Shown here piece after piece: positions 53,257 through 62,008 of a stretch of 64,000 nucleotides of DNA (position 1 is the first letter of the stretch; every line of letters begins with the position of its first letter). The stretch is taken from contig NZ_CP049015.1 in NCBI RefSeq assembly GCF_011064845.1, positions 992,001-1,056,000 of the forward strand, given 5' to 3'. The stretch is from Citrobacter freundii ATCC 8090 = MTCC 1658 = NBRC 12681. Lineage in GTDB: Bacteria > Pseudomonadota > Gammaproteobacteria > Enterobacterales > Enterobacteriaceae. The translations under genes and the position numbers were made by a program. A model generated the notes under the pieces. That model did no database searches. It worked only from the letters and a program-made list of their open reading frames with translations, and was not told the origin of the DNA.

Positions 53257-54436
53257 GATGCTGAATGCCCGCAAGGTTGAAGCCGCTAAAGGAAAAGAGA
53301 AGAGCTATAAGCTATCTGATGGAGGTGGCCTGTACCTTCAGGTAGAACCTAATGGCTCGCGTTACTGGCGTATGAAGTACCGTTTTGCTGGTAAAGAGAA
53401 GCGCTTGTCCTTTGGTGTCTATCCAACAGTCACCCTCGCAGATGCCAGACAAAAACGCGAAGACGCAAAGAAACTACTCGCAGCAGGTGAAGATCCTGGC
53501 GAAGTGAAAAAAGCAAAGAAGCATGCTTTAAACGCAGCGATCGAGACACTTAACCCATTCAGAGAAGTGGCGTTAGAGTGGCACAAAATGAAATCTCCCA
53601 AATGGTCTGAGGGCTATGCTTCAGACATCATTGAGGCGTTTGAGAAAGACATTTTCCCGCATATTGGACACAGACCTATAGCCGATATTCAGCCCCTAGA
53701 ACTACTTGAAGTACTGAGGTTGATAGAAGCACGAGGCGCTATGGAGAAAGCGAAGAAAGTCCGTCAGCGATGCGGTGAAGTTTTCCGCTATGCCATCGTA
53801 ACGGGTAGAGCAATCTACAATCCTGCACCGGATCTTGCCAGTGCGATGCAAGGACATGAAGCAGTCCACTATCCATTCCTCAAAGCCAACGAGCTGCCGG
53901 AGTTCTTTACTGCCCTTAACGCTTATTCAGGAAGCCCAATTGTATTGCTGGGGGCACATTTACTTATCCTGACGGGTCTAAGAACAGGAGAGCTAAGAGC
54001 AGGTGAGTGGCGTGAGGTGGATTTTGATAATGCGGTGTGGGAGATTCCCAAAGAACGTATGAAAATGCGACGTGCTCATATTGTGCCGCTTTCAAATCAA
54101 GCATTAGTCCATCTTGAAACCTTAAAAGAACTGACTGGAAACTATCCTTTGATGTTTCCTGGGCGTAACGATCCAAGTAAGTGCATGAGTGAGGCCAGTA
54201 TTAATCAGGTCTTTAAGCGTATTGGATATGCTGGCCGTGTTACTGGCCATGGCTTCAGACACACAATGAGCACTATTTTGCATGAAAAAGGCTTCAATAG
54301 TGCATGGATTGAAACCCAGCTTGCACATTTGGATAAAAATGCTATTCGGGGGATATACAATCATGCTCAGTATCTTGAGGGGCGTCGGGAAATGATGCAA
54401 TGGTACAGTGATTTTATTGGTGGAACGGAGTCTTGA
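53255..54436 (+). CDS. P4-type tyrosine integrase
   Basis: The protein of about 393 residues mediates satellite integration and excision at the tRNA. It has the N-terminal arm-binding domain (LSDGGGLYLQVEPNGSRYWR, about 22-42) and the tyrosine recombinase catalytic residues: Arg in LTGLRTGELR near 250, HxxR in HGFRHTMST near 335, and the nucleophile Tyr in IRGIYNHAQY near 368. I start it at the ATG at 53255 (MMLNARKVEAAKG); a start at 53186 adds 23 residues that cross an inverted repeat. It ends 3 bases before the next gene. Confidence 0.92.
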   Translation: MMLNARKVEAAKGKEKSYKLSDGGGLYLQVEPNGSRYWRMKYRFAGKEKRLSFGVYPTVTLADARQKREDAKKLLAAGEDPGEVKKAKKHALNAAIETLNPFREVALEWHKMKSPKWSEGYASDIIEAFEKDIFPHIGHRPIADIQPLELLEVLRLIEARGAMEKAKKVRQRCGEVFRYAIVTGRAIYNPAPDLASAMQGHEAVHYPFLKANELPEFFTALNAYSGSPIVLLGAHLLILTGLRTGELRAGEWREVDFDNAVWEIPKERMKMRRAHIVPLSNQALVHLETLKELTGNYPLMFPGRNDPSKCMSEASINQVFKRIGYAGRVTGHGFRHTMSTILHEKGFNSAWIETQLAHLDKNAIRGIYNHAQYLEGRREMMQWYSDFIGGTES

Positions 54437-54439
54437 GTA

Positions 54440-55228
54440 ATGGCAAATAATACTCTTAAGCTTCATCGAACTCATTATAGCATTAGTGAGACCGCTAAAA
54501 TATTGGGCTGCGATGAGCAAGATGTTATTTATATTGCGGATGAAAAAGACATTCCATTGTCGCTAAGAATGTGTGGGCGATGGTCTTTTTCAAAGCATAA
54601 AGTAAGAGATGTGGACTCTTTTATTCAGAATATAAACTCTTTGAAAAAAGACAAAGATGGTTTTAGTTATATATCTGAGTTTAGTTTGATTAAGATTAAT
54701 GAAGTTAAAAAAGATAAAAAACTAGTACTGGCGAGTACAAAAGGCTATTTCCAAATGCCACCAAAAGTTAAAAGTGATTTTGTTTTTTATGAGGGGCAGT
54801 TCCCGGAGTACCCATCATTGTTATCTCCTGCTGGTACCACCTATTCTGAAATGGTCAAATATATTCAAATTGACTGGAAAAATGATGATGGGTTTGGATA
54901 TGAGGGAGATGCGTACCTGGAGCGGGAAGATGTAAAGAAATTGCATCTAATATTAAATGATGATGTTTCTAATGATAAATATAAATCGTTATCAATTGCA
55001 CAGCAAGAAAGACATGCTACCAAGAGAAATGAGATTCTAAGTGTAGCATTATATCTTTATAAAGAGGATATGGCATACCGAAAGGAAAATGCAGCAGCCC
55101 TTGCTGACCTTATCTTTAGTCGGGCTGAGGAATTTTGGCCTGATAAAAAAGAGCCTCCGCTATCACACCCAATTATTAGCAAACTAATATCATCTATATT
55201 CAAGAAACCATCATTTACAAAAAATTAA
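54440..55228 (+). CDS. Unrecognised protein with N-terminal excisionase-like HTH
   Basis: The 262 residues begin with a likely MerR/excisionase-type helix-turn-helix (YSISETAKILGCDEQDVIYI, about 13-32) and then a domain I do not recognise, with charged linker segments and no membrane helix. It sits 3 bases after int, in the same direction and with higher AT content. It may be a directionality factor or an element-borne regulator of int. The sequence gives no more. Confidence 0.55.
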   Translation: MANNTLKLHRTHYSISETAKILGCDEQDVIYIADEKDIPLSLRMCGRWSFSKHKVRDVDSFIQNINSLKKDKDGFSYISEFSLIKINEVKKDKKLVLASTKGYFQMPPKVKSDFVFYEGQFPEYPSLLSPAGTTYSEMVKYIQIDWKNDDGFGYEGDAYLEREDVKKLHLILNDDVSNDKYKSLSIAQQERHATKRNEILSVALYLYKEDMAYRKENAAALADLIFSRAEEFWPDKKEPPLSHPIISKLISSIFKKPSFTKN

Positions 55229-55335
55229 CAATTTTGGCGAGTAAGGAGATTTTTCTTACTCGCCTTTTTTATATTTTTGAACGATGTTTTAATCCTCTTC
55301 GTTGATATAGATTGATACATAGAGAGGAACTCATT

Positions 55336-55536
55336 ATGGGGTTTACTGATAATCGTCCTTCTGCTGACTCGCTCATTGATATGAAATTCATTACATCTGA
55401 TTGTCTTTTTACTGATAAATGGATTTATAAACTGATTTCTCTGGGACGTTTTCCTAAACCAATCAAGTTAGGTCGTATGTCCCGATGGCGTGCTGGTGAC
55501 TACTATGCTTGGCGTGATAGTCATTCTTCAGAGTAA
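55336..55536 (+). CDS. AlpA-family regulator (Vis/excisionase-like)
   Basis: The 66-residue protein matches the AlpA family: DKWIYKLISLGRFPKPIKLG and the following MSRWRAGDYYAWRD form a winged helix as in P4 Vis and CP4-57 AlpA. Such proteins control integrase expression and excision. The ATG at 55336 has GAGGAA at 6 bases; the earlier ATG at 55312 lacks one. Confidence 0.88.
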   Translation: MGFTDNRPSADSLIDMKFITSDCLFTDKWIYKLISLGRFPKPIKLGRMSRWRAGDYYAWRDSHSSE

Positions 55537-55572
55537 AAACATTAGTATTAGAAGCATTTATGAGGAGTTTAT

Positions 55573-56445
55573 ATGAATTACCGTCTACAACCGGCGGGGA
55601 GTCAATACATATCCCTTCCAATTAAGAATGAATATGTTTCCGTGTTAGAAAACTATAAAGTAAGTCCGTTTAAAGAAAATCATAGCGACACTGCATGTAT
55701 TGTGCGAATTATTGAAATATTTTCATTGAATAAGCTGCGCGCTAAAGGTGAAAAGCTGTATTCACTTACGGGGTTAACAGTACCTGATACGGAAGCTGTG
55801 GCGAATGAGATCAACCTGCTCCTAAGCCGTTATGCCCAGTTGTGTCGTCAGGAAGAGGAAGAGTTATCTTTCCGGCAGCGTGAAGTGACAAATGCGGAAG
55901 TTGCATGGAAAAGCACATTCTCAAAAAACGGCGTCAGTAGCATTGCTGAAGCCAAAACGAATAAAACGGGGCATGCTGAACGCGCGGATGCTGAACGGTG
56001 TTACCATCTGGCTGTTTCCCGGCTGAATGAGCAACATAGCCGACTGAGCACAATCAAGCTTTTACCGGGCGTACTGGCCGATGAAGTTAACTACATTGGT
56101 AAGGGAGTTGAGAAGCGTTTACTGAGCATATTTCCTCAATCCGGCCAGATCCCTGCTGATTTTATTTCTGTGTTTAATGACGGTGACGTTGTTCGTGATA
56201 TTAAATTTATTACAGATGCACTCAAATCTTTGTCTGATTCTGTGAATGAAATTATTAGCCGTTGTAGTGTTCCAACCGATCGTTATGTATTAAATAACGG
56301 TGGAATGGCAAGAGCTATGGCTTACAGGGAGTACTATCGAGCAGATAATTATGTATTACGTTCAGTCGTTAGTGACCGGGATTATGTTGAGCATGTAATG
56401 AAATACAATCGGGTTACTGAGTACAAAAATAAAATCTTTTCTTAA
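55573..56445 (+). CDS. Coiled-coil satellite protein upstream of the capsid gene
   Basis: I do not firmly recognise this 290-residue protein. Residues about 85-160 are a charged helical region (RQEEEELSFRQREVTNAEVA and later SRLNEQHSRLSTIK) likely to form a coiled coil; the rest has no membrane helix or signal. It precedes a P2 GpN-like capsid gene by 22 bases with TGAGGAG before its ATG. In P2, scaffold gene O precedes N, and P4 has the coiled-coil capsid proteins Sid and Psu. A scaffold, size-determination or decoration role is therefore plausible but unproven. Confidence 0.55.
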   Translation: MNYRLQPAGSQYISLPIKNEYVSVLENYKVSPFKENHSDTACIVRIIEIFSLNKLRAKGEKLYSLTGLTVPDTEAVANEINLLLSRYAQLCRQEEEELSFRQREVTNAEVAWKSTFSKNGVSSIAEAKTNKTGHAERADAERCYHLAVSRLNEQHSRLSTIKLLPGVLADEVNYIGKGVEKRLLSIFPQSGQIPADFISVFNDGDVVRDIKFITDALKSLSDSVNEIISRCSVPTDRYVLNNGGMARAMAYREYYRADNYVLRSVVSDRDYVEHVMKYNRVTEYKNKIFS

Positions 56446-56467
56446 ATACTAAAAAAGGTGAAAAACT

Positions 56468-57472
56468 ATGTATGCCTTCAAAACTGAAAGGCCGGACGCA
56501 GCACGTCGTTATCATAATAAATTCGTCACTGGTACTAACTATCAGGAGGAATCAAACAGACGTTTTGCATTAAGCGAACCCACTGAAAATATACTGCGTA
56601 CCTCAATTCTGGAATCCGGGTGGCTTATTAAAAATATCACCCTACGTGATGTTAACGCCGTGTCAGGTAATGCCGTCAATATTGGTGCCAGTGAACTGCA
56701 TACCGGACGTGTGGATGGTGGCCGTTTCCACAAAAAAATGGCAATCAATGGTACGGAGTTCTTTCTGACAGAGACGGATACCTGCGCCCGGATCAGCTAT
56801 TCCGATATGTCTCATATTTACCATACCGGCGTGCCGGATGAGTTTGAGAAAACGGTTGAGAGCTTTTTTTCCCAGGCATATGCGCTGGACATGCTGCGGG
56901 TCGGTTTCAACGGTGTGTCGATTGCAAATACTACAAACCCGGAAATCAATAAAAAAGGCGAGGATGTCAATATTGGCTGGCATGCACTGGCGAAAGCCTA
57001 CGGGAACGGGAAGCAAATCATCTCTGAGCCTGTCACTCTGGGAGAGACTGGCACCTGGAAAAATATTGATGCTCTGGCCAACCATCTGATTACTGAGCTT
57101 ATTGCTGAGCAGTTTCGTGAAGATCCCCGTCTGGTTGTACTGGTTGGGGCAGAGCTGGCTGCACATCAACGCCTGAAGTTATTTAATGCTGCAGACCGCC
57201 CGGCTGATGTGAATGCCGCACAGATGGCTACAAGTTCTGTTGCTGGCCGCTTTGCGTTTATTCCCCCGTTTATGCCGGGTAAGCGTCTGGCAGTAACGAC
57301 GCTGGATAATCTGCACATTTACACCCAGGCGATAACACGCTGGTTCCGTGCTGAGTTTGATGATGAAAACAGTGAATACGTACATTCCTACCTGCGCAAT
57401 GAAGGCTATGCACTCGGTGAACCAGAACTGTACGCGGCTGTCGATGAGAGCGCTCTGACGTTTGCGGATTGA
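56468..57472 (+). CDS. P2 GpN-like major capsid protein
   Basis: The 334-residue protein resembles the P2-family major capsid protein GpN along its length: ILRTSILESGWLIKNITLRD, GRFHKKMAI, LDMLRVGFNGVSIANTTNPE (P2: LDFIMAGFNGVKRAETSD), and RLAVTTLDNLHIYTQAITRW (P2: AMLITKLENLSIYYMDDSHR). It should form the HK97-fold shell. Classic P4 carries no capsid gene of its own and uses the helper P2 shell, so this satellite may build its own. The gene is followed by a strong hairpin. Confidence 0.82.
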   Translation: MYAFKTERPDAARRYHNKFVTGTNYQEESNRRFALSEPTENILRTSILESGWLIKNITLRDVNAVSGNAVNIGASELHTGRVDGGRFHKKMAINGTEFFLTETDTCARISYSDMSHIYHTGVPDEFEKTVESFFSQAYALDMLRVGFNGVSIANTTNPEINKKGEDVNIGWHALAKAYGNGKQIISEPVTLGETGTWKNIDALANHLITELIAEQFREDPRLVVLVGAELAAHQRLKLFNAADRPADVNAAQMATSSVAGRFAFIPPFMPGKRLAVTTLDNLHIYTQAITRWFRAEFDDENSEYVHSYLRNEGYALGEPELYAAVDESALTFAD

Positions 57473-57485
57473 CTTAGCGACAGAA

Positions 57486-57507
57486 AGACCCGCTCAGAGG
57501 CGGGTCT
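57486..57507 (+). terminator. Terminator after the capsid gene
   Basis: AGACCCGC and GCGGGTCT form a perfect 8-base stem with loop TCAGAG, followed by CGTTTAC. It lies 13 bases after the capsid stop. Confidence 0.8.
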
Positions 57508-57560
57508 CGTTTACAGCATCAGGAAAAAATGAAGAACTATTTTTAAGCAGAGGCTTAAGC

Positions 57561-58133
57561 ATGCCAGCGTTAATTAATCCAGGCAATGATCAGTTTTCGG
57601 TTATAAATTTCTTGCCTCACCAGGAATGCACGGGATATAGTTTAAAGGTTGCCGCAAAATCGGCAGCCGGGCGTGGAAACCCGAGTAATCTAACGGCGAC
57701 ACCAGACGCGCCATGCGTCTTTTTTTGTGTCTTTGCCTTTGTGCACCTGTTACCTGTACAGCGGTTTCTTTACTGCTGTAGCTATCGTGTAATGGTGGCT
57801 CAGGCGGGGCTGACCTCGGTCAGGCCGGTATCCGTTAGAGCCGGTATTTCCACCCCCGTCTGGGCTACCACCCATGAGCGTGGAAACTCCGGTGGTAGCG
57901 TTACCCGCTATCTAACGGAGGTTGCCATTATGGCTATAGTCCCTGCTTTATCTCACCCTGAATTTACCTTTGTCTTTCTGGCTGTCCGCCGTACAGACCG
58001 TGATGCCCGTCCACGTCCTGTGCGTGTAATCGCAGACTGTGAGCATGCTGCACGCCTTAAACTTGCCACTGAATTTATCCTGAGCTTTGCTGCCCGTATC
58101 CCTGTGAAAAACGCCGGGGAGGTGGTTGCATGA
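57561..58133 (+). CDS. Ash-family satellite protein
   Basis: The protein of about 190 residues resembles the Ash/Icd-like proteins of P4-type elements: GRGNPSNLTATPDAPCVFF, VWATTHERGNSGGSVTRYLT and FLAVRRTDRDARPRPVRVIA. Their function is unclear, and in P4 the same DNA also encodes immunity RNAs and terminators. A perfect terminator hairpin at 57704-57726 lies inside the frame, as do repeated GCGTGGAAAC and ATCTAACGG blocks. The reading frame may be secondary to the RNA. The ATG at 57561 gives the family-like start. Confidence 0.75.
   Translation: MPALINPGNDQFSVINFLPHQECTGYSLKVAAKSAAGRGNPSNLTATPDAPCVFFCVFAFVHLLPVQRFLYCCSYRVMVAQAGLTSVRPVSVRAGISTPVWATTHERGNSGGSVTRYLTEVAIMAIVPALSHPEFTFVFLAVRRTDRDARPRPVRVIADCEHAARLKLATEFILSFAARIPVKNAGEVVA
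57704..57726 (+). terminator. Intragenic terminator, likely the P4-type immunity terminator
   Basis: AGACGC and GCGTCT flank loop GCCAT and are followed by a T-run of six: a textbook intrinsic terminator within the Ash frame. In P4, a terminator early in the left operon stops replication-gene transcription in lysogens, guided by the CI RNA. The analogy is inference. Confidence 0.75.
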
Positions 58134-58366
58134 AATCCATGAATTTTAAGCAAGGCTGCATATTGAGTGAACTGGGGGAGAGTCGTCTGTTACGGGCGGC
58201 ACTTGCCAGTGAGTTCCTTGCAGAGGTTCTGTCCGTTCCCACAGTGAATGGGGCGAGAACTGTTTCAGCAGAAGGCGCTGCGGCTTTAGTGGCCTGTATT
58301 GCCGAACAACTGGATGGCGTTGTTAAGGAAACCAGCACAATTAAGGGAGTGATGCGCGATGAATAA
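58130..58366 (+). CDS. Small satellite protein of unknown function (78 aa)
   Basis: The 78 residues have no recognised motif; the middle is Ala- and Leu-rich (RLLRAALASEFLAEVLSVPT), likely helical. Its ATG overlaps the Ash stop (ATGA) and GGAGGT lies 6 bases before. Its stop overlaps the next start. It is commonly placed before the replication gene in P4-like elements. I suggest no function. Confidence 0.65.
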   Translation: MKSMNFKQGCILSELGESRLLRAALASEFLAEVLSVPTVNGARTVSAEGAAALVACIAEQLDGVVKETSTIKGVMRDE

Positions 58367-58769
58367 TAATCAAAATTTAAAGGCGCATGCTTTACGAACA
58401 GCAGTCTTACGGTATTACATTGCTGATGCATTCATTTCCTTAATGGAACGTGTTCATAATGAACCTGTTTATATTGAAGATGGCGAACGAATAGAACTCA
58501 CCCACGAAAAAGTGGTGAGTAATATTATTTACCATATTGAAATGCCGTGGGTGAATGAGTTTGGGGCTGATGCAGGTTGCATACTGGCCGCAGAGAAACT
58601 GGAAAAAATGCTTAAACCGGGCTTTATGTCAGAAAATATTCGCCTGTCAGTTTTTGGTGTCACAGAGATGCGTGAGGTTTACCGGGATATTATTTTCGGT
58701 GCACCTGATGGCGAACTACCCGAAGGTTTTGAATTTGTGAAGCCGGAAGGTCAGGAGGTGCTGCTGTGA
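58359..58769 (+). CDS. Small satellite protein of unknown function (136 aa)
   Basis: The 136-residue soluble protein has no motif I recognise; it is acidic and probably helical (YYIADAFISLMERVHNEPVY). It overlaps its upstream neighbour by 8 bases and its stop overlaps the GTG of the replication gene (GTGA). It is part of the replication operon by layout. Confidence 0.65.
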   Translation: MNNNQNLKAHALRTAVLRYYIADAFISLMERVHNEPVYIEDGERIELTHEKVVSNIIYHIEMPWVNEFGADAGCILAAEKLEKMLKPGFMSENIRLSVFGVTEMREVYRDIIFGAPDGELPEGFEFVKPEGQEVLL

Positions 58770-61453
58770 AAACACCGTCTGTATCCACGATTTCCGGGGC
58801 TGCAATTGGGCGCTGGCCTTATATCCTGTCAGCATTAGGTATCAAAGTACCGTCCGCAGGACATCATGGGGCTTGCCCTGCCTGTGGTGGCAAAGATCGC
58901 TTTCGGCTGGACGATAAAGCGGGGCGTGGGACGTGGTTTTGTAATCAGTGCGGTCATGGCGATGGTCTTGATCTGGTTCGTCTGGTGACAGGAAGAAAGA
59001 TAAAAGAAGTCGCCGGGATGGTATCTGAGGCGCTTGCATTACCAGAAATACAGGAGAAGCCCGCTTTGCCCGCCAGGAAAAAGGCCGCAGGAAAAGAAGC
59101 GGGCGCGGAGCGATATACCAGACTCAGACAGCAGTCCTGCAATGGTGAACCGGTTTATCTGACAAACAAGGGCTTACACGGGTATTCACTTCCCTTGCTG
59201 TCACAGCCTTTGAATCTGGCCGGAATAACATTTTCCTCCGGTTCATTACTGCTGCCGTTGACGGATATTTCCGGGAATATTACTGGTGGCCAGCTTATCA
59301 ATCCTGACGGGGATAAAAGTCTGCTGCCCGGTAGCCAGCTGTCTGGCGCATTCATTGCCCTGACCGATATACCCGCTGAAACACCTGAACAGGTGATTAT
59401 CACTGAGGGTTTTGCCACGGCGCTTACCGTCAGTCTGCTGACTGAAGGGTGGATCGTGGCGGCTGTTGCTGCCACCAATTTACTGAAGGTGACGGAGCAG
59501 ATCCGGAAACGCTGGCCGGAAACCCGGATCATTCTGGCTGGCGATAATGATCTGGCTGACGGGAAAGAAAACACCGGGCGTATTCAGGCAGAGAAAGCCG
59601 CCAAAGCAGTGGATGGCTGGGTAACGCTCCCTCCGGTACGCCATAAGGCTGACTGGGATGATTATCGGCAGGAAGTGGGGAAAGAACGGGCGAGAGATGC
59701 CTTTCGTGAAGAAATGACGCTGCATGGCAAAGGGCAGACCCGTTTACCAGAAGGATTCCGGCTGACAAAAGAATATTTGTGGTACGACAAGCTGGTTAAT
59801 AAATCTGATGGTGATACGGAGATACGAAATATCAAAATTTGCAGTCCGTTGCGGGTGACGGCAATCACCAGTGATGCTGATGGAAGTAATTACGGGCGTT
59901 TGCTGGAATGGGAAGATACCAACGGAAACAGCCGTAAATGGGCAATGCCGATGGAGATGCTGGGTGGCAGCGGGGAAGAGCTGCGCCGCGTTCTGCTGGT
60001 TAACGGGCTTTCTTACATCAACATTAACGGTATGGCCAGAGCATTCCTGATGGAATATATCTCGCTGTGTAAACCGGACAGAAAAGTAACCTGTGTGAAT
60101 AAAACGGGCTGGCACGGCGGGGTTTACGTTCTCCAGGATGAAGTGATAGGGCGTGAAGCCCAGTCAGTCATCTTACAAACGTCGAGTGTGCAGGGGCGTG
60201 ATTTTCGTGTCAGCGGTACATCAGAGGACTGGCGTGAAAATATAAGCCGTTACTGCATAAAGAATGCCCGTCTTGCCTTTGCGGTGAGTCTGGCATTTGC
60301 TGCCCCCCTTCTGAAACTGGTTGGTATCGGCGGTGGAGGTTATCACCTCAAAGGAGAATCGACGGACGGTAAAACCACGACGATGAAAGTGGCTGCATCA
60401 GTATGTGGTGGAACAGATTTCTGGCATACGTGGCGGGCGACGGGGAATGCCTTAGAAGGAACGGCGAGCCGCCGTAATGATGCCACGCTGATGCTGGATG
60501 AAATCCGGGAGGTTGACGGCAGGGAGGCGGGGAATATCGCTTATATGCTGGCTAACGGGCAGGGCAAAGCCAGAGCCAGAACAGATGGATCGGTAAGGGA
60601 AACCAACCGCTGGAATCTGTTGTTTCTGTCCACCGGGGAACTGTCACTGGTGGAACATGCGGCAAGCGCCGGGGAACGTACGTATGCCGGGGTTGAAGTC
60701 AGAATGATCCAGATCCCAAGCGATTCAGGCAAATATGGCGTGTTTGAAGAACTTCATGGCTTCAGTAGCGGGAAAACCCTGGCTGAGCATCTTGAGCAGT
60801 ACGTAGCGCATTATCATGGTGCGCCATTCCGCGACTGGCTGCATTGCCTGACCGCTGATCTGCCGGAACTGACCAGCCAGGCGAAAGCCTTATTGAAAGA
60901 GTACACCCGAAGGCTGACGCCGGAAAATGCCGGGAATCAGGTTGGCCGGGCTGTTACCCGTTTTGCTCTGGTTGCGATGGCCGGGGAACTGGCCACAAAA
61001 GCGGGCATCACAGGATGGCCGGAGGGAGAGGCCTTTCGTGCCGCTCAAAGTTGTCTGGCTGCATGGATGGCTGACCGGGGCCATACAGCTAATCAGGAAG
61101 ATAAAGCGGCACTTGAACAGGTACGGGACTTCATGACGCGTAATCAGTTCAGTCGATTTGCTGACTGGAATGACGACAGGAACCGGCCTGTTTCAATGAT
61201 GGGATTCAGAAAAGTCGATAAAGGAGACAACGTGACAGAGCCGGTTGTAACGTTCTACGTTCTCCCGTCAGGCTGGAAGGAGATCTGTAAGGGATTTGAT
61301 TCGCGTAAAGTGGCCAGGTTGTGTGTGGACGCGGGCTGGCTGAAACCCGGTGAAGATGGCCGGACGCAAAACAGCATTCGCCTGCCAGAAATAGGGCTTA
61401 AACGTGTGTACCAGTTCAATACACAGGTACTGGGAAGCGCCGAACCGGAGTAA
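58766..61453 (+). CDS. Satellite replication protein: zinc-finger primase, TOPRIM and DUF927 helicase-like
   Basis: The 895-residue protein should prime and unwind satellite DNA, as P4 alpha does. It shows a CHC2-like zinc finger (CPACGGKDRFRLDD and WFCNQCGHGDGLDL, about 35-75), a TOPRIM region (VIITEGFATALTVSLLTEG near 210 and ILAGDNDLADG near 250) and a DUF927-type P-loop domain (about 400-700, Walker A GESTDGKTTT near 530, MLDEIREVDG near 577). The GTG start follows AGGAGG and overlaps the upstream stop. An iteron array lies directly after it. Confidence 0.9.
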   Translation: MKTPSVSTISGAAIGRWPYILSALGIKVPSAGHHGACPACGGKDRFRLDDKAGRGTWFCNQCGHGDGLDLVRLVTGRKIKEVAGMVSEALALPEIQEKPALPARKKAAGKEAGAERYTRLRQQSCNGEPVYLTNKGLHGYSLPLLSQPLNLAGITFSSGSLLLPLTDISGNITGGQLINPDGDKSLLPGSQLSGAFIALTDIPAETPEQVIITEGFATALTVSLLTEGWIVAAVAATNLLKVTEQIRKRWPETRIILAGDNDLADGKENTGRIQAEKAAKAVDGWVTLPPVRHKADWDDYRQEVGKERARDAFREEMTLHGKGQTRLPEGFRLTKEYLWYDKLVNKSDGDTEIRNIKICSPLRVTAITSDADGSNYGRLLEWEDTNGNSRKWAMPMEMLGGSGEELRRVLLVNGLSYININGMARAFLMEYISLCKPDRKVTCVNKTGWHGGVYVLQDEVIGREAQSVILQTSSVQGRDFRVSGTSEDWRENISRYCIKNARLAFAVSLAFAAPLLKLVGIGGGGYHLKGESTDGKTTTMKVAASVCGGTDFWHTWRATGNALEGTASRRNDATLMLDEIREVDGREAGNIAYMLANGQGKARARTDGSVRETNRWNLLFLSTGELSLVEHAASAGERTYAGVEVRMIQIPSDSGKYGVFEELHGFSSGKTLAEHLEQYVAHYHGAPFRDWLHCLTADLPELTSQAKALLKEYTRRLTPENAGNQVGRAVTRFALVAMAGELATKAGITGWPEGEAFRAAQSCLAAWMADRGHTANQEDKAALEQVRDFMTRNQFSRFADWNDDRNRPVSMMGFRKVDKGDNVTEPVVTFYVLPSGWKEICKGFDSRKVARLCVDAGWLKPGEDGRTQNSIRLPEIGLKRVYQFNTQVLGSAEPE

Positions 61454-61479
61454 TTATCGCGTGAGTCTTATTTTTATGA

Positions 61480-61672
61480 GGTAACACTGGTAACAGAGGT
61501 AACACCCGCTACTGATACGGTGCTTCAGTGTTACCAGTCAAAAATACTGACTGGTAACAGAGGTAACAAAAAATGGTGTGTTACCACGCGTTACCTCTTG
61601 ATTATGCTAACTGGTAACAGATTAAATCCTTTTAAATCAATAGTGTAACACGTGTTACCAGTGTTACACGTT
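61480..61672. repeat. Iteron array, probable satellite replication origin (crr-like)
   Basis: About ten copies of GGTAACA or its complement TGTTACC lie in 190 bases: forward at 61480, 61489, 61498, 61553, 61562 and 61613, reverse at 61529, 61579 and 61653, and a reverse near-match at 61589, with degenerate GTGTAACA/TGTTACAC copies near 61643-61670. Pairs recur as ACTGGTAACAGAGGTAACA. P4 has similar iterons in ori and crr next to alpha, bound by alpha protein. The location right after the replication gene supports the same role. Confidence 0.88.
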
Positions 61673-61735
61673 CAGAACAAGAGGTAGGGATCCAAATCCC
61701 TTCTTCTGGCGGGCAACAGTATAGGGCACAGAACG

Positions 61736-62008
61736 ATGAAGATGATGAGAATGTACTGCCCCACATGTCAGGCAGTAGCGCGGATAGGTAAAACAAACAG
61801 GAAACACCCACAGCTGTACGATGTGTATTGCTATTGCTCTAATGTGGAGTGCGGTCACTCGTTTGTGATGAATGTTGCTTTCTCCCATTCCGTTAGTCCA
61901 AGCGCGCTGAATGGGCAGGGGAGGGTTAAAGAGCTAATTGATGCCATTCCACCCGAGGAGCGGGAAAAGGCTTTAAAGTTGCTGCTGGCTGCGCAAAAGA
62001 ATGGGTAA
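61736..62008 (+). CDS. Ogr/Delta-family late-gene activator
   Basis: Ogr/Delta proteins are small zinc-binding activators of P2 and P4 late promoters. The 90 residues contain CPTC near 8-11 and a second pair in YCYCSNVECGHSFVMN, giving the family's four-Cys zinc motif (C-x2-C ... C-x4-C). P2 Ogr begins MFHCPLCQ, so translation may start at a later Met (MYCPTCQ); no clear ribosome site separates the choices. It could turn on both satellite and helper late genes. Confidence 0.88.
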   Translation: MKMMRMYCPTCQAVARIGKTNRKHPQLYDVYCYCSNVECGHSFVMNVAFSHSVSPSALNGQGRVKELIDAIPPEEREKALKLLLAAQKNG

